Positions 8,030 through 16,942 of a DNA stretch of 30,584 bases are shown here, piece after piece. The notes beneath the pieces are model-generated. The model worked only from the letters and a program-made list of their open reading frames with translations. It made no database searches and was not told the DNA's origin. Where the stretch lies: contig CAYTLK010000042.1 in assembly GCA_964438515.1 (NCBI GenBank), forward strand, positions 1 through 30,584, written 5' to 3'. The position numbers were made by a program, and so were the translations under genes. Each line of letters opens with the position of its first letter. The stretch's first letter is position 1. This DNA is from RGIG3701 sp964438515. GTDB lineage: Bacteria; Planctomycetota; Planctomycetia; Pirellulales; Thermoguttaceae.

Positions 8030-8141
8030 TTTTTACTTACTTCCAATTGAAAATATCCCCAAACAGGGGGTGTTCTTGTAACCCGCAGTACACATTCTGG
8101 GAGCGCAAACTTCAGGAATGCTTTAGGGGGAGATTGTGTAC

Positions 8142-8206
8142 GGCGGTTTGTTTCGGCGGTTTGTTTCGGAAATGCAGGCTAGAAGCCTGCGTTCCCAGGT
8201 TCCCAG
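8142..8206. repeat. Stacked short direct repeats around a perfect hairpin
   Basis: GGCGGTTTGTTTC occurs twice in tandem (8142-8154, 8155-8167). It is followed by the hairpin GCAGGCT-AGA-AGCCTGC (8174-8190) and by two copies of GTTCCCAG (8191-8198, 8199-8206). The block begins 3 nt beyond the stop of the beta-propeller lipoprotein gene (minus strand), so the hairpin could serve as its 3' end. The remainder of the interval 8030-8141 shows nothing else I can name. Confidence 0.6.
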
Positions 8207-8209
8207 GTT

Positions 8210-9538
8210 TCACTCCTCCGGAGCTTTTGCGGCTTCCATCGCGGCTGGCGTCGCAGCGTCTTTCGCACCCTCTTCCGCCAGCTCCGCATCCGTCTTGGTT
8301 CCAATCTCAATCGCTGAAATCGAATACGGTTTATCCGTACTCACCGTGTTTTTCAGACCCGGGAACGTCCAATCGAAGTTCGCGATGTACAAAACTCCAT
8401 CCACAACCGCACACTCAGCCGGCTGGTCGAGCAATCCGTTTTCACCGTTTGTGTCGTCGTTCACCCAGAGCCAGCCCGCCACATGATCGCCGTCCGGCGT
8501 ACGGGAAAGGGTACGAATCGCGTTTGCCTGACTGTCGTCGATGTAAATTTTGTCCGTTTTTTCATCGTAGAAAATTCCGTCGCAGCAGTGATACGCATCG
8601 TCATTCAGCACTTTTGTGACTTTTGCCGTTCCGTCTTCGTTCGTGTCGATGCGGTACATCTGTCCGTCGCCGAAGTTTCCGCAATACAGCGCGCCCCACG
8701 CCCACGTAATCCCGTCAAAACTGGAATTATCGCCGCGGCCGATCTTCTTCGTTTCTTCCACAACCCACACATGCGAGTCGGAAGGAACGCCGTTGTTGAG
8801 CGTCGGATTCACTTTCATCGGCTCGCCGGCTGTGTTCACGAGTTCGTCTTCCGTGAAACGCCAAATGATTCCCAAGCCGTATTTTCCGGGGTTCGTGCTG
8901 AGGTCAATGTTTGTATCACTAACGTACACAAATCCGTCGTGGAACATAATCGCGTTTGCAAGACGCATACCGTCGATCACAACATCCACTTTGCCGGTCG
9001 GTTTTCCGTCCTTCATTTCGACTCGAAGAATGCGCGAGGCGTATTTTCCGACGGGATCGGACGAAAACAACTGATTATCGCAAACGTACAAATTTCCATC
9101 AGGACCAAAATCGAGTCCCATCGCGCCCGTTTTTCCAGATTGCGGATGAACGGGGTATTCCATCAGGACTTCGAAATTTCCCGTTTTATCGAACGAACAA
9201 AGAAGCGCTGGGAATTTGCGCGTTCCATCCGGGTTGGACGGTGCAAAGTTCGGAACGTTCAGGAAAATTTTTCCCGTTTCCTCTTCGACCGTCATTCCGT
9301 CCGGAACAGGGCAGGAATCCGGAAGAACAATGTGGAGCGTGGGTTTGTAAGCGGGATTGGGCGTGATGTCGATCCGATGAATCTCCACTTCCCCAGCAGC
9401 GGGAGCTTCCGCTTTCTCGCATGCGGCGCATACGGCGCACGTCCCGTCTTTTTCGATACTTGCAGGTTTCTCGCACTTCTCGCAGCCCGTCAGTCCCAGC
9501 AGGGAACCAATCACCACAAATGTCAGCAATTTCTTCAT
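8210..9538 (-). CDS. SMP-30/gluconolactonase-like beta-propeller lipoprotein
   Basis: The protein has 442 residues. A lipoprotein signal peptide ends at a lipobox LTGC (C19), so the mature protein should be lipid-anchored outside the cytoplasmic membrane. Directly after it comes a cluster of cysteines: C19, C22, C34, C37 and C40. The rest (about 55-415) reads as a six-bladed propeller of the SMP-30/gluconolactonase/LRE type, with blade motifs such as GLDFGPDGNLYVCDN, RLANAIMFHDGFVYVSDT, FDGITWAWGALYCGNF and DQPAECAVVDGVLYIAN. Known relatives hydrolyse sugar lactones, but many secreted ones have no known activity. The C-terminus is Ala/Glu-rich. An AAGGAG site 7 nt from the ATG makes the start clear. 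A palindrome AATATTG-AA-CAATATT (9555-9570) lies just upstream of it. Confidence 0.78.
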   Translation of the reverse strand: MKKLLTFVVIGSLLGLTGCEKCEKPASIEKDGTCAVCAACEKAEAPAAGEVEIHRIDITPNPAYKPTLHIVLPDSCPVPDGMTVEEETGKIFLNVPNFAPSNPDGTRKFPALLCSFDKTGNFEVLMEYPVHPQSGKTGAMGLDFGPDGNLYVCDNQLFSSDPVGKYASRILRVEMKDGKPTGKVDVVIDGMRLANAIMFHDGFVYVSDTNIDLSTNPGKYGLGIIWRFTEDELVNTAGEPMKVNPTLNNGVPSDSHVWVVEETKKIGRGDNSSFDGITWAWGALYCGNFGDGQMYRIDTNEDGTAKVTKVLNDDAYHCCDGIFYDEKTDKIYIDDSQANAIRTLSRTPDGDHVAGWLWVNDDTNGENGLLDQPAECAVVDGVLYIANFDWTFPGLKNTVSTDKPYSISAIEIGTKTDAELAEEGAKDAATPAAMEAAKAPEE

Positions 9539-9633
9539 TATGTTTCTCCTTAATAATATTGAACAATATTCGTTCAGGTCCGTATTTTACAGAATCAAAA
9601 TCATCGGAATGAAGTTGAAAAATGTTTGATATT

Positions 9634-11604
9634 TTATGAATTATACACACCCAGCGCGGCTGTGATTCCATACAAAAGTACCGCTTCGTCGTCGGTTTGC
9701 ACACCATCTGCGTAAATCACAAGCTCGCAGGCGTCCAAAAACGTTCGTTTCCAGGAAAATTCCATCGTGTCGAGCCTCGAAAGCGACGTTTCCAACGCAC
9801 GATTCGAACACTCTTCTTCCGAAAGCAAAACGGCGTCGGAGACGTTCAGTTTTTGCACCCCGAGACGAAACGCACGTTCCTGGGCCGCCGGGTCGGAACT
9901 TCCAACACGTGCAAGACGGGATAGAACCACAATCACCGAGCCGAACATTTCGTACGTCATTGTGCCGGTTCCTTTGGACGCGCGGCGCAGTCCGAAAACG
10001 ATGTCGAGCTGACGGGCAGTCATCGTGTAAATGACGTATTCGTTCAAATCGACGACTCCATCCGCAGAAATGAGCGCACGAATCGCATCGCGAAACTCAA
10101 CATACTGTTTTGCGCTGAGCTGCTTCAGTGCGGGAATCGCGAGCTGAAGGAACATCAGACGCTGTGCGGCAGTCAGAATTGAAATATGTGCAATATGTTT
10201 TACGTAATCCGATCGCAGCGCTCCCTGAAAGACCTGAAAAACCGCCGTTTTTTGTGCGTTTGCAACGGAAACATTCTGCGAGTCGGTCAAAATCGCCAAA
10301 ATATAGGCGCACGCACTCAAGGAATTGGAAAGCTCCACGCGTAAATTCGTGTTCCTCGCGAAAACGGCCGCCGTCGGAGTGACGGGTGCTGCTGGTGAAA
10401 CGGATGAGGCCGCAGTAACGGATGAAGCGGGTGAAACGGACGCAGACGCCGCATTCCGACCGACCGCATTTTGCTCTGTGAGATTGGACGCCGGGAAGGA
10501 ATTTTGGTAGCTGGACGCGAGCTGGGAATACAAACCTTGAACGGGACTTTCGGTCGCCGAGGATTTTTGGGGCTGGAGTTTTTGAAGGTCCGCAGCACTC
10601 GCAGAATCAAGACGCGCAATGCGTTTTGCAAGCGGCGGATGCGTCGCAAATAAACGCGCCCAGAACGAACTGGAATAATCCGTAAAAAACAAATGACTCG
10701 CTTCCGAGGCGGCCGCCGACTTCATTGTTTGTTCGGAAGGGGCCATCCGGCTGATTTTCAGCAAAGCGTTTGCGAGACCTTTCGGATTGCGCGTGAACTG
10801 CGCCGACGATGCGTCCGCCAAATACTCGCGCTGACGGGAAACGGCCGCCTTGATGATGTTTCCAAAAAAAACACCCACGAGTCCCACAATCATCGCCCAA
10901 AGCGAAATCAGGAAAAGAAAAAGTTTTCCTCCTCCGCTCTCTTTTTCACTGCTGCTACTGCTGCGGGAATTGGCGGTTGCAAACAGAATGTAATAACCGA
11001 TTGTGTAGATGAGAAGAATACCGTATAAAATTCCCATCAATCGGATGGAGAGGCGCATATCCCCGTTGAGAATGTGACTGAATTCGTGTCCGATGACGCC
11101 CTGCATTTCCTCTCGGTTGAACGTTTCGAGCGCGCCGCGAGTCACAGCGACGACTGCATCTTCCGGAGAGTTTCCTGCAGCAAACGCATTAATCGAAGAT
11201 TCTTCGTCCATCACGTACACGGGCGGAACCGGAATCCCGCTTGCAATCGACATTTCCTCAACGATATTCAAAAGCTGTTGTTCTTTGAGAGACGCACCCG
11301 ACCGATCGACGAGACGTCCGCCGAGCATTTCCGCGACACTGCGTCCTCCGCCGGTCCGAAGCTGCGAAATTCGCGCAAACGACCCGAGAAAAATCACGAG
11401 CAGCGTTCCGCATGAAATAAAAACGAGAGTTTTAACCGCATTTTGGAAGTCTTCGGGTGTTTTTGGATTCCACAAATCCTCGGAAACAAACAGGTACGCC
11501 ATCGCGTCGATCGCCAAAACGACGCAAATGACTCCCATAATGAAGAGAAAAACCATCCACACGGTGTTTTTCCGCGCGGTGTCCTGCTGCTGAAAAAAAT
11601 CCAT
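9634..11604 (-). CDS. M48 (HtpX-like) membrane metallopeptidase with long C-terminal extension
   Basis: The ATG at 11604 is preferred over an adjacent TTG at 11607, because an AAAAGGG site lies about 10 nt upstream; this gives 656 residues. Two transmembrane segments (about 17-40 and 58-78) precede the peptidase domain. The zinc motif HEFSH (173-177) and the third-ligand segment REYLADA (E260) are intact, and two further membrane segments lie between them (about 190-210 and 228-250). Family members degrade misfolded membrane proteins. The last ~230 residues are not part of the usual ~290-residue HtpX: a Ser/Ala/Val/Pro linker (about 350-415) leads to a helical region with ADG motifs in ISADGVVDLNEY and IYADGVQTDDEA, similar to TerB-like domains. 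It follows lemA by 69 nt, a pairing seen in many bacteria. Confidence 0.9.
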   Translation of the reverse strand: MDFFQQQDTARKNTVWMVFLFIMGVICVVLAIDAMAYLFVSEDLWNPKTPEDFQNAVKTLVFISCGTLLVIFLGSFARISQLRTGGGRSVAEMLGGRLVDRSGASLKEQQLLNIVEEMSIASGIPVPPVYVMDEESSINAFAAGNSPEDAVVAVTRGALETFNREEMQGVIGHEFSHILNGDMRLSIRLMGILYGILLIYTIGYYILFATANSRSSSSSEKESGGGKLFLFLISLWAMIVGLVGVFFGNIIKAAVSRQREYLADASSAQFTRNPKGLANALLKISRMAPSEQTMKSAAASEASHLFFTDYSSSFWARLFATHPPLAKRIARLDSASAADLQKLQPQKSSATESPVQGLYSQLASSYQNSFPASNLTEQNAVGRNAASASVSPASSVTAASSVSPAAPVTPTAAVFARNTNLRVELSNSLSACAYILAILTDSQNVSVANAQKTAVFQVFQGALRSDYVKHIAHISILTAAQRLMFLQLAIPALKQLSAKQYVEFRDAIRALISADGVVDLNEYVIYTMTARQLDIVFGLRRASKGTGTMTYEMFGSVIVVLSRLARVGSSDPAAQERAFRLGVQKLNVSDAVLLSEEECSNRALETSLSRLDTMEFSWKRTFLDACELVIYADGVQTDDEAVLLYGITAALGVYNS

Positions 11605-11673
11605 CAATTAAAACCCTTTTATTTGAAACCAAGAACGAAAATCTAGCCGCTTCTGAACGAAAATCTGTACGTT

Positions 11674-12258
11674 TCAGAACGAAACTTTGACCGCTTCTCG
11701 TTCTTCCGGACTGTCGACTTGAAAGAGTTCCGCCGGCAAAAAGCCGAACATTCCCGCAAAAACGCAGGACGGAAAGACCTCGCGGCGCGTGTTGTACGTC
11801 GTGACGGAATCGTTGAACGCCTGCCGCGCAAACGAAACTTTGTTTTCCGTGGACGTGAGTTCCTCCTGAAGCGCCAGCATGTTCTGATTCACCTTCAAAT
11901 CCGGGTACGCCTCCACCTGAAGGTTAAAACTTCGCAGCGAGCCGACGAGCTGACCTTCCGCAGCACTCAAATTTCGGAGCGCTTCTGCATTGGACGGATC
12001 GGCGGCGGCGAGCTGACCTGCATTTGCGGCGGCGTTTCGAGCAGCAACGACCGCTTCAAGCGTCGAACTTTCATGCTTCATGTACGCTTTGGCCGTCTCG
12101 ACCAGATTCGGAATGAGGTCGTAACGGCGTTTCAGCTGAACATCGACCTGCGCGAATGCGTTCTTGTAACGGTTGCGCAGCGTCACGAGGCCGTTGTACA
12201 CGCTCATTGCGTAAAGTCCGAGAACAACTGCAACAGCAGCAATAATAATCAGCGTCAT
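11674..12258 (-). CDS. lemA: LemA family protein
   Basis: This 194-residue protein has one N-terminal membrane segment (about 2-19) and the hallmark LemA core YNGLVTLRNRYKNAF followed by QVDVQLKRRYDLIPNLVE (about 21-54). The remaining helices (AEGQLVGSLRSF, NQNMLALQEELTSTEN, FNDSVTTYNTRRE) also match the family. The N-terminus is expected outside the membrane and the long helical bundle inside. The molecular role of LemA is not established; it is frequently adjacent to HtpX/M48-type peptidases, as here. A GAGGAG ribosome-binding site is 8 nt from the ATG, and a consensus promoter lies about 75 nt upstream, so this is the first gene of the lemA-M48 unit. Confidence 0.95.
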   Translation of the reverse strand: MTLIIIAAVAVVLGLYAMSVYNGLVTLRNRYKNAFAQVDVQLKRRYDLIPNLVETAKAYMKHESSTLEAVVAARNAAANAGQLAAADPSNAEALRNLSAAEGQLVGSLRSFNLQVEAYPDLKVNQNMLALQEELTSTENKVSFARQAFNDSVTTYNTRREVFPSCVFAGMFGFLPAELFQVDSPEEREAVKVSF

Positions 12259-12332
12259 CTGATTTTCTCCTCAAATTTGGATTGTTTCCTGTGTAAAAGC
12301 CGTTTCTTTTCTCTCGCGGCTCAATTTCTCCT

Positions 12333-12361
12333 ATTATATATGCATCTCCGGAGAATTTCAA
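12333..12361 (-). promoter_or_regulatory. Sigma70-type promoter for lemA-M48
   Basis: On the minus strand TTGAAA (12361-12356) is separated by exactly 17 nt from a perfect TATAAT (12338-12333). Transcription would start near 12326, about 68 nt before the lemA ATG. Confidence 0.7.
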
Positions 12362-12629
12362 GGGCTTCCCGAAAAAATAACGTAAAAAACTTCAAATTCT
12401 CTCCCGCTTTTTTATTTTTTGTGTTTTTTTCCCAAATTTTCGGGTTTTTGGGTTGCTTTTATTTTAAATGAATATAAAATGAAGTGGAATGGTTTGATTT
12501 TCTCGTTTTGCGGATGTTTCACCCTGAGACTTCAAACCGTCACAAACCGTCACACTCCCGTTCCTCAGTCCCTCACCGTCCCCCCGTCCCCGTTTCATCC
12601 CGCCGTCATTCTGTAATAAGAGTAATAAA
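12362..12629. other. Intergenic interval between the two divergent gene blocks
   Basis: This is AT-rich sequence followed by a C/T-rich, CCGTCAC- and CTCAC-containing stretch (12538-12606). No convincing ORF is present: a 65-codon frame at 12419-12616 has no ribosome-binding site and a low-complexity end. I cannot identify a confident plus-strand promoter; TATAAA near 12472 lacks a well-spaced -35. The start at 12630 has only a weak AAGAG upstream. Confidence 0.5.
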
Positions 12630-15600
12630 ATGAATATTGCACGATTTAAAGTTCGTAATTTTGTGCTTCTGGCTCTCGAAATCCAGCTGCTTGGAATCTT
12701 CCTTTTAACGTCTGCTTTTGCGGATTCCGGCCGATTGCGAGTCGGTCTTTTGCTGGACGATCCGTGCGGCGAGGTTCCGGGTCTCGAAACTTCCTTTGCG
12801 CTCGAAACGGCACAGCGGCTTTCGGAATTGGAAATCGTTCCGATTTTTCCCGCAGAAAGAGGCGGCGACGCCGAAACGACGACGCCCGGGAGTGTTTGTA
12901 CGTCGGACGGAAAGCCTGTAAATTTGGAGGATTTTTCCGTCATTTGGGTTCATCAGGGAGACGAAGCGCCAGCCGAAGGACCCTTGTTTTCCGAGGCGTG
13001 GGGAAAAACGCTGCGCGTCTGGCTCAACGCGAAGCCGAATGAACCTCGAACCCTCCTTTTGACGGGCGGCGCTCCGCGTCTTTTGAACGTTTGCGGCGCA
13101 GCAGTCGTCGAATCGGCCCCCGTTCCGATTATGAATGACCGTTTTCAGGTCGGTCTCGTTCCCGAAGGCGGAATTGAAAATTCGTCGTCACTCTGGAAAA
13201 ATCTCCAGTCCGACCGCGGCGTTTTTTGGTTCACCAATGCGGTTTACGCCTCATTTCAGCACTGTTCCGTGAAACTCCCCGACGGAAATGAACCCGCAGC
13301 CGAATTAAAAACCGCAGCGGCGGTTCCAGGCGGAGCGTCCAACCCATTTTACGCTTTGAGACGCGGAAACACCGTCATTTTTGTTCTTTGCTGGAATTTC
13401 TCGCAAATGTACGACCGAGCGGCACCCGAATTCCGAAACAACACAGAAACGTTTTTGAAAAACATACTCGAATGGAAGTTCAACGATGAAAATTGGGCGA
13501 TTCTGAACGTTCCTCTTCCTCCGAAAACCGTTTTTCCCGTCGAGCCGCTGCGAAAAATGATGGAAGCATACAAGGCGAAACACGGGACGGAATACCCGAA
13601 TCAGACGGATTTTCTGAATCGGCTGCAGAAATTTTCAGACGCTCTCCCTCTTCCTCCCTCCGACCCGAAATCGGCGGCGGCTCTCGCGGATTTTGAAGCG
13701 TTAAAACGAGAAATTCTTCTCGCACATCCCGACCTGAATTTCGACAGAATTCTGTACATTGAACGAAAGGGGACCGACCCGGCCCTTCCGCAGAACTACA
13801 ACAGCAACTGCGTCCTTCCGAAAAGCGGTTACAAAAATACGCTCGGAATCCTGAATTTCCGGACGGGAACCCGTCAGACGATTTACACCCCGCCGAATGA
13901 TTTCTGGGTCGGCGATTTGGAGCTTCATTTTGAGGCGGATAAAGTGCTTTTCTCGATGCCGGACGCCGCGATGGAAGACCCGCGCTGGAGACTCTGGGAG
14001 CTTCCGATTCCAGATGAAAAAGCAACTGAAAATACGTCAGGAAACGCGGCGGAAAACGCGGTTTCCACCCTCCCGGAAGCGGTGAAAGTTCCGACGATTG
14101 AAGAGGCCGACGTCGATAATTACGACGCTTGCTATTTGGCGGACGACGGTCTCGTTTTTTGCTCGACCGCCTGCTTCACCGGCGTCCCCTGCATCAATGG
14201 AAGCGGTCACGTATGTAATTTGTACAGAAAATCATCCGAGGGCGACATTTCCCAGCTGACGGTAGAACAGGACCACGATTGGAACCCGGTTTTGCTTCCG
14301 AACGGCCGCGTTCTTTATTTGCGCTGGGAATATTCGGACCTTCCGCACGGTTTTTCACGCATTCTGATGCACACGAATCCCGACGGAACGAATCAGACGG
14401 AATATTACGGTTCCGGCTCGTACTACCCCAACACGATGTTTTACGCGCGTCCCATTCCCGGCTCGGGTTCCTGTTTTTCTGCGATTGTAAGCGGTCATCA
14501 CGAACTCCCGAGAGTCGGCGACCTCGTGATTTTCGATCCGTCGAAAGGCCGAAAGGAAGCGGCTGGAGCCGTTCAGAGGATTCCGGGAGCCGGAAAGCCC
14601 GTCTCGCCCGTGGTTTTGGACTTTCCGATCGCGCAAACCTGGCCGAAATTCACGCAGCCGATTCCGATTTCCGACACACTTTTTCTCACCGCCTGCCGTC
14701 CCAACGAACAGTCGCCGTGGGGAATCTGGCTCGTCGACGTGTATGATAATCAGTTGGAGCTTGCGCGTGCGGAGACTCGCGCCGATGGAACCGTTTTTTC
14801 ACTTTTGGAACCGACTCCGATTCGAAAAACGGAACGTCCTCGTGTGATTCCGGATCGAAAGGTTGCGGAACGTACGGATGCGGACGTGTTCATTGCAGAC
14901 GTTTATTACGGTCAGGGACTTCCGGGAGTTCCGCGCGGAACGGTGAAACAGCTGCGTGTTTTTACGTACGAATTTGCGTATCAGGGGATGGGGGCCGAGC
15001 CGTACAGTGTGGGACTTGATGGGCCGTGGGACCCGAAACGGGTTTTGGGGACGGTTCCGGTTTACGAAGACGGCTCCGCGAGCTTCCGGATTCCCGCAAA
15101 CACACCGGTCGCGTTTCAGGCGCTCGATTCTGAGGGACGTGCAGTACAGCTGATGCGTTCCTGGACGACTGCGATGCCGGGCGAGGCGGTTTCCTGCACC
15201 GGGTGTCACGAAGAGCAAAATTCCGTCCCTCCGACGATGCAGACTCCCATCGCGTCTCGCACTCCGCCCGTGGAAATTACGCCGTACGTCGGAACCCCGA
15301 ACGGGACGCGCGGATTCAGTTTCCAGCACGAAATTCAGCCGATTCTTGAGTCGCATTGCGTCGCGTGTCACGATGGGACGGGTTCGAGTCGTGAAACAGC
15401 GGGTGAAACGCTGCTTGAGAGACTAATGAAAAACGCACAGACAAACAGAGAAAATCAAAAAACAGACGTACAGAAATCGTTCGTTTCCTTCCTGAACGGT
15501 CCCGTCGTTCCGACTTTTGAAAGTGCAAGCAGCTACAACACCTCGTCGCGCTTTTCACCTTCATACTATAATTTACGGCGTTACGTACGCACCCCCACGA

Positions 15601-16757
15601 AAGAGAGCCAGATGGCGGTTCTGAAACCGTATGAATTCAGTGCAGAATCCACATTCCTCGTTCAGATTCTTCAGGCCGGACATTTCGGGGTGCAACTGGC
15701 TCCGGAGGAGTGGGAGCGTCTTTATACTTGGATCGATTTGAACGCGCCGTATTACGGAAGTTGGGGCGAGTCGCGAAATTACGCGATTGCGCCGCTCGTG
15801 AAGCATCAGTACGAACGGCGTCAGGCACTTCGAAAACTGTACGCTTCCACATCCGAGCCGGGTGCGGACAATCCAGACGATTTCCCGGTTCCGACCGACG
15901 CCGCCGGGGAAAAACCCGCTGAAATTCGCAGACCGCATCAGGATTTCGTCGTTGAACGGACGGCTTCCGCTGCGTCGGGCGCGTCCCCGATTTCGGTCGA
16001 GGCGGTTCGACGGACGGAACTGGCGCCGGGCGTGACTCTCGAACTCGTTCCGGTTCCGGGAAAATCGTGGTTCATCGGACGTTTTGAAATCACGAACGAA
16101 CAATATCGTCTTTTCGACGCGTCTCACGATTCCGGGATTGAATACGGCGACTTTATTCATTTCAGTCCGAATGAGCAAGGGTGGCTCCTTTCACGCGCGC
16201 AGCAGCCGGTCGTTCGGCTTCGAGCGGACGAAGCGGAGGCGTTCTGTGCGTGGCTGTCGGCCAAAACGGGCTGGAAATTCACGCTTCCGACGGCGGAGGA
16301 GTGGCGGTTCGCCGCGATGGGCGGAAAAACGTACACGAATGAAAAACCCTCGGACGCCTGGTTCTGGTTTGGAGGGGAAACGGCCGATTATTCCCGCTGC
16401 GAGAATCTTTCCGACGTTTCGAATCAGCGCATCAATCCGCGTTCGTGGAGCGGACGTCCCGAGGCGCTTCCTCCGTGGCGCATTGCGGACACAAACATCG
16501 ACGACCGCTGCCGCGTGAGTGCGTCCGTCGGGAGTTACTGGCCGAATCCGATTGGAATGTACGACGTTCACGGAAACGTTTCCGAATGGACCTCGACTCT
16601 CGCTCCGGACGGTTCCCGTCTCGCGCTGGGAGGTTCCTGGTACACGCCCGCCCGATTCGCAGGAATCTGGAACGAACGACATTTTTCGCACGGTCAGGAA
16701 GTTTTTGACGTTGGTTTCCGCGTCAAATGCGAGTTGGAACCGGAACCGAAACCCTGA
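12630..16757 (+). CDS. HzsA-like di-haem (CxxCH) protein fused to a formylglycine-enzyme-like domain
   Basis: The protein has 1375 residues with a signal peptide (about 1-31). Residues 33-290 look like a class I amidotransferase/ThuA-like fold (LLTGGAPRLLNVCG). Residues 370-850 resemble the middle domain of hydrazine synthase alpha subunit, with features such as RILYIER, QDHDWNPVLLPNGRVLYLRWEY split over 547-568, and SGHHELP. Two haem c motifs follow, C856TGC-H860 and C910VAC-H914. Residues about 1128-1368 are an FGE-sulfatase (SUMF1-like) domain: VEITNEQY-like FEITNEQY, LPTAEEWRFAA, MYDVHGNVSEW, LGGSWY and VGFRV. The cysteine pair that binds copper in true formylglycine enzymes is missing. 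Such HzsA-like proteins are common in planctomycetes outside anammox bacteria, and their role is unknown. A periplasmic redox function is inferred. Confidence 0.8.
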   Translation: MNIARFKVRNFVLLALEIQLLGIFLLTSAFADSGRLRVGLLLDDPCGEVPGLETSFALETAQRLSELEIVPIFPAERGGDAETTTPGSVCTSDGKPVNLEDFSVIWVHQGDEAPAEGPLFSEAWGKTLRVWLNAKPNEPRTLLLTGGAPRLLNVCGAAVVESAPVPIMNDRFQVGLVPEGGIENSSSLWKNLQSDRGVFWFTNAVYASFQHCSVKLPDGNEPAAELKTAAAVPGGASNPFYALRRGNTVIFVLCWNFSQMYDRAAPEFRNNTETFLKNILEWKFNDENWAILNVPLPPKTVFPVEPLRKMMEAYKAKHGTEYPNQTDFLNRLQKFSDALPLPPSDPKSAAALADFEALKREILLAHPDLNFDRILYIERKGTDPALPQNYNSNCVLPKSGYKNTLGILNFRTGTRQTIYTPPNDFWVGDLELHFEADKVLFSMPDAAMEDPRWRLWELPIPDEKATENTSGNAAENAVSTLPEAVKVPTIEEADVDNYDACYLADDGLVFCSTACFTGVPCINGSGHVCNLYRKSSEGDISQLTVEQDHDWNPVLLPNGRVLYLRWEYSDLPHGFSRILMHTNPDGTNQTEYYGSGSYYPNTMFYARPIPGSGSCFSAIVSGHHELPRVGDLVIFDPSKGRKEAAGAVQRIPGAGKPVSPVVLDFPIAQTWPKFTQPIPISDTLFLTACRPNEQSPWGIWLVDVYDNQLELARAETRADGTVFSLLEPTPIRKTERPRVIPDRKVAERTDADVFIADVYYGQGLPGVPRGTVKQLRVFTYEFAYQGMGAEPYSVGLDGPWDPKRVLGTVPVYEDGSASFRIPANTPVAFQALDSEGRAVQLMRSWTTAMPGEAVSCTGCHEEQNSVPPTMQTPIASRTPPVEITPYVGTPNGTRGFSFQHEIQPILESHCVACHDGTGSSRETAGETLLERLMKNAQTNRENQKTDVQKSFVSFLNGPVVPTFESASSYNTSSRFSPSYYNLRRYVRTPTKESQMAVLKPYEFSAESTFLVQILQAGHFGVQLAPEEWERLYTWIDLNAPYYGSWGESRNYAIAPLVKHQYERRQALRKLYASTSEPGADNPDDFPVPTDAAGEKPAEIRRPHQDFVVERTASAASGASPISVEAVRRTELAPGVTLELVPVPGKSWFIGRFEITNEQYRLFDASHDSGIEYGDFIHFSPNEQGWLLSRAQQPVVRLRADEAEAFCAWLSAKTGWKFTLPTAEEWRFAAMGGKTYTNEKPSDAWFWFGGETADYSRCENLSDVSNQRINPRSWSGRPEALPPWRIADTNIDDRCRVSASVGSYWPNPIGMYDVHGNVSEWTSTLAPDGSRLALGGSWYTPARFAGIWNERHFSHGQEVFDVGFRVKCELEPEPKP

Positions 16758-16836
16758 CGAATGACGCAAAATTTTGGCAGATTCCATTTATTTTCAGGAT
16801 TTTACGGTAAAAAGCGTTTTTTGACCGGGGGACCGC

Positions 16837-16865
16837 TTGACTTTTGTCCGGCCGTCCGATAAAAT
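16837..16865 (+). promoter_or_regulatory. Sigma70-type promoter for the Tat-exported epimerase
   Basis: TTGACT (16837-16842) and TAAAAT (16860-16865) are spaced by exactly 17 nt, giving a start near 16872 and a leader of about 70 nt. A small hairpin TGACC-TTC-GGTCA (about 16895-16907) lies in the leader. An AGGAG site precedes ATG 16943. Confidence 0.65.
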
Positions 16866-16942
16866 GAGGAAATATGAAAATCAGAACGTACATTTGACCT
16901 TCGGTCATTCACACCATCCCCCCTTTTTTAGGAGTTTAAATA

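Noticed and set aside
8483..9553. 356-codon plus-strand frame opposite the propeller lipoprotein gene
   Set aside because: The minus-strand gene has a lipobox, propeller motifs and a strong ribosome-binding site; this frame has none of these.
12419..12616. Small plus-strand ORF in the divergent interval
   Set aside because: No ribosome-binding site, and a Pro/Thr/Val low-complexity end derived from the C/T-rich stretch.
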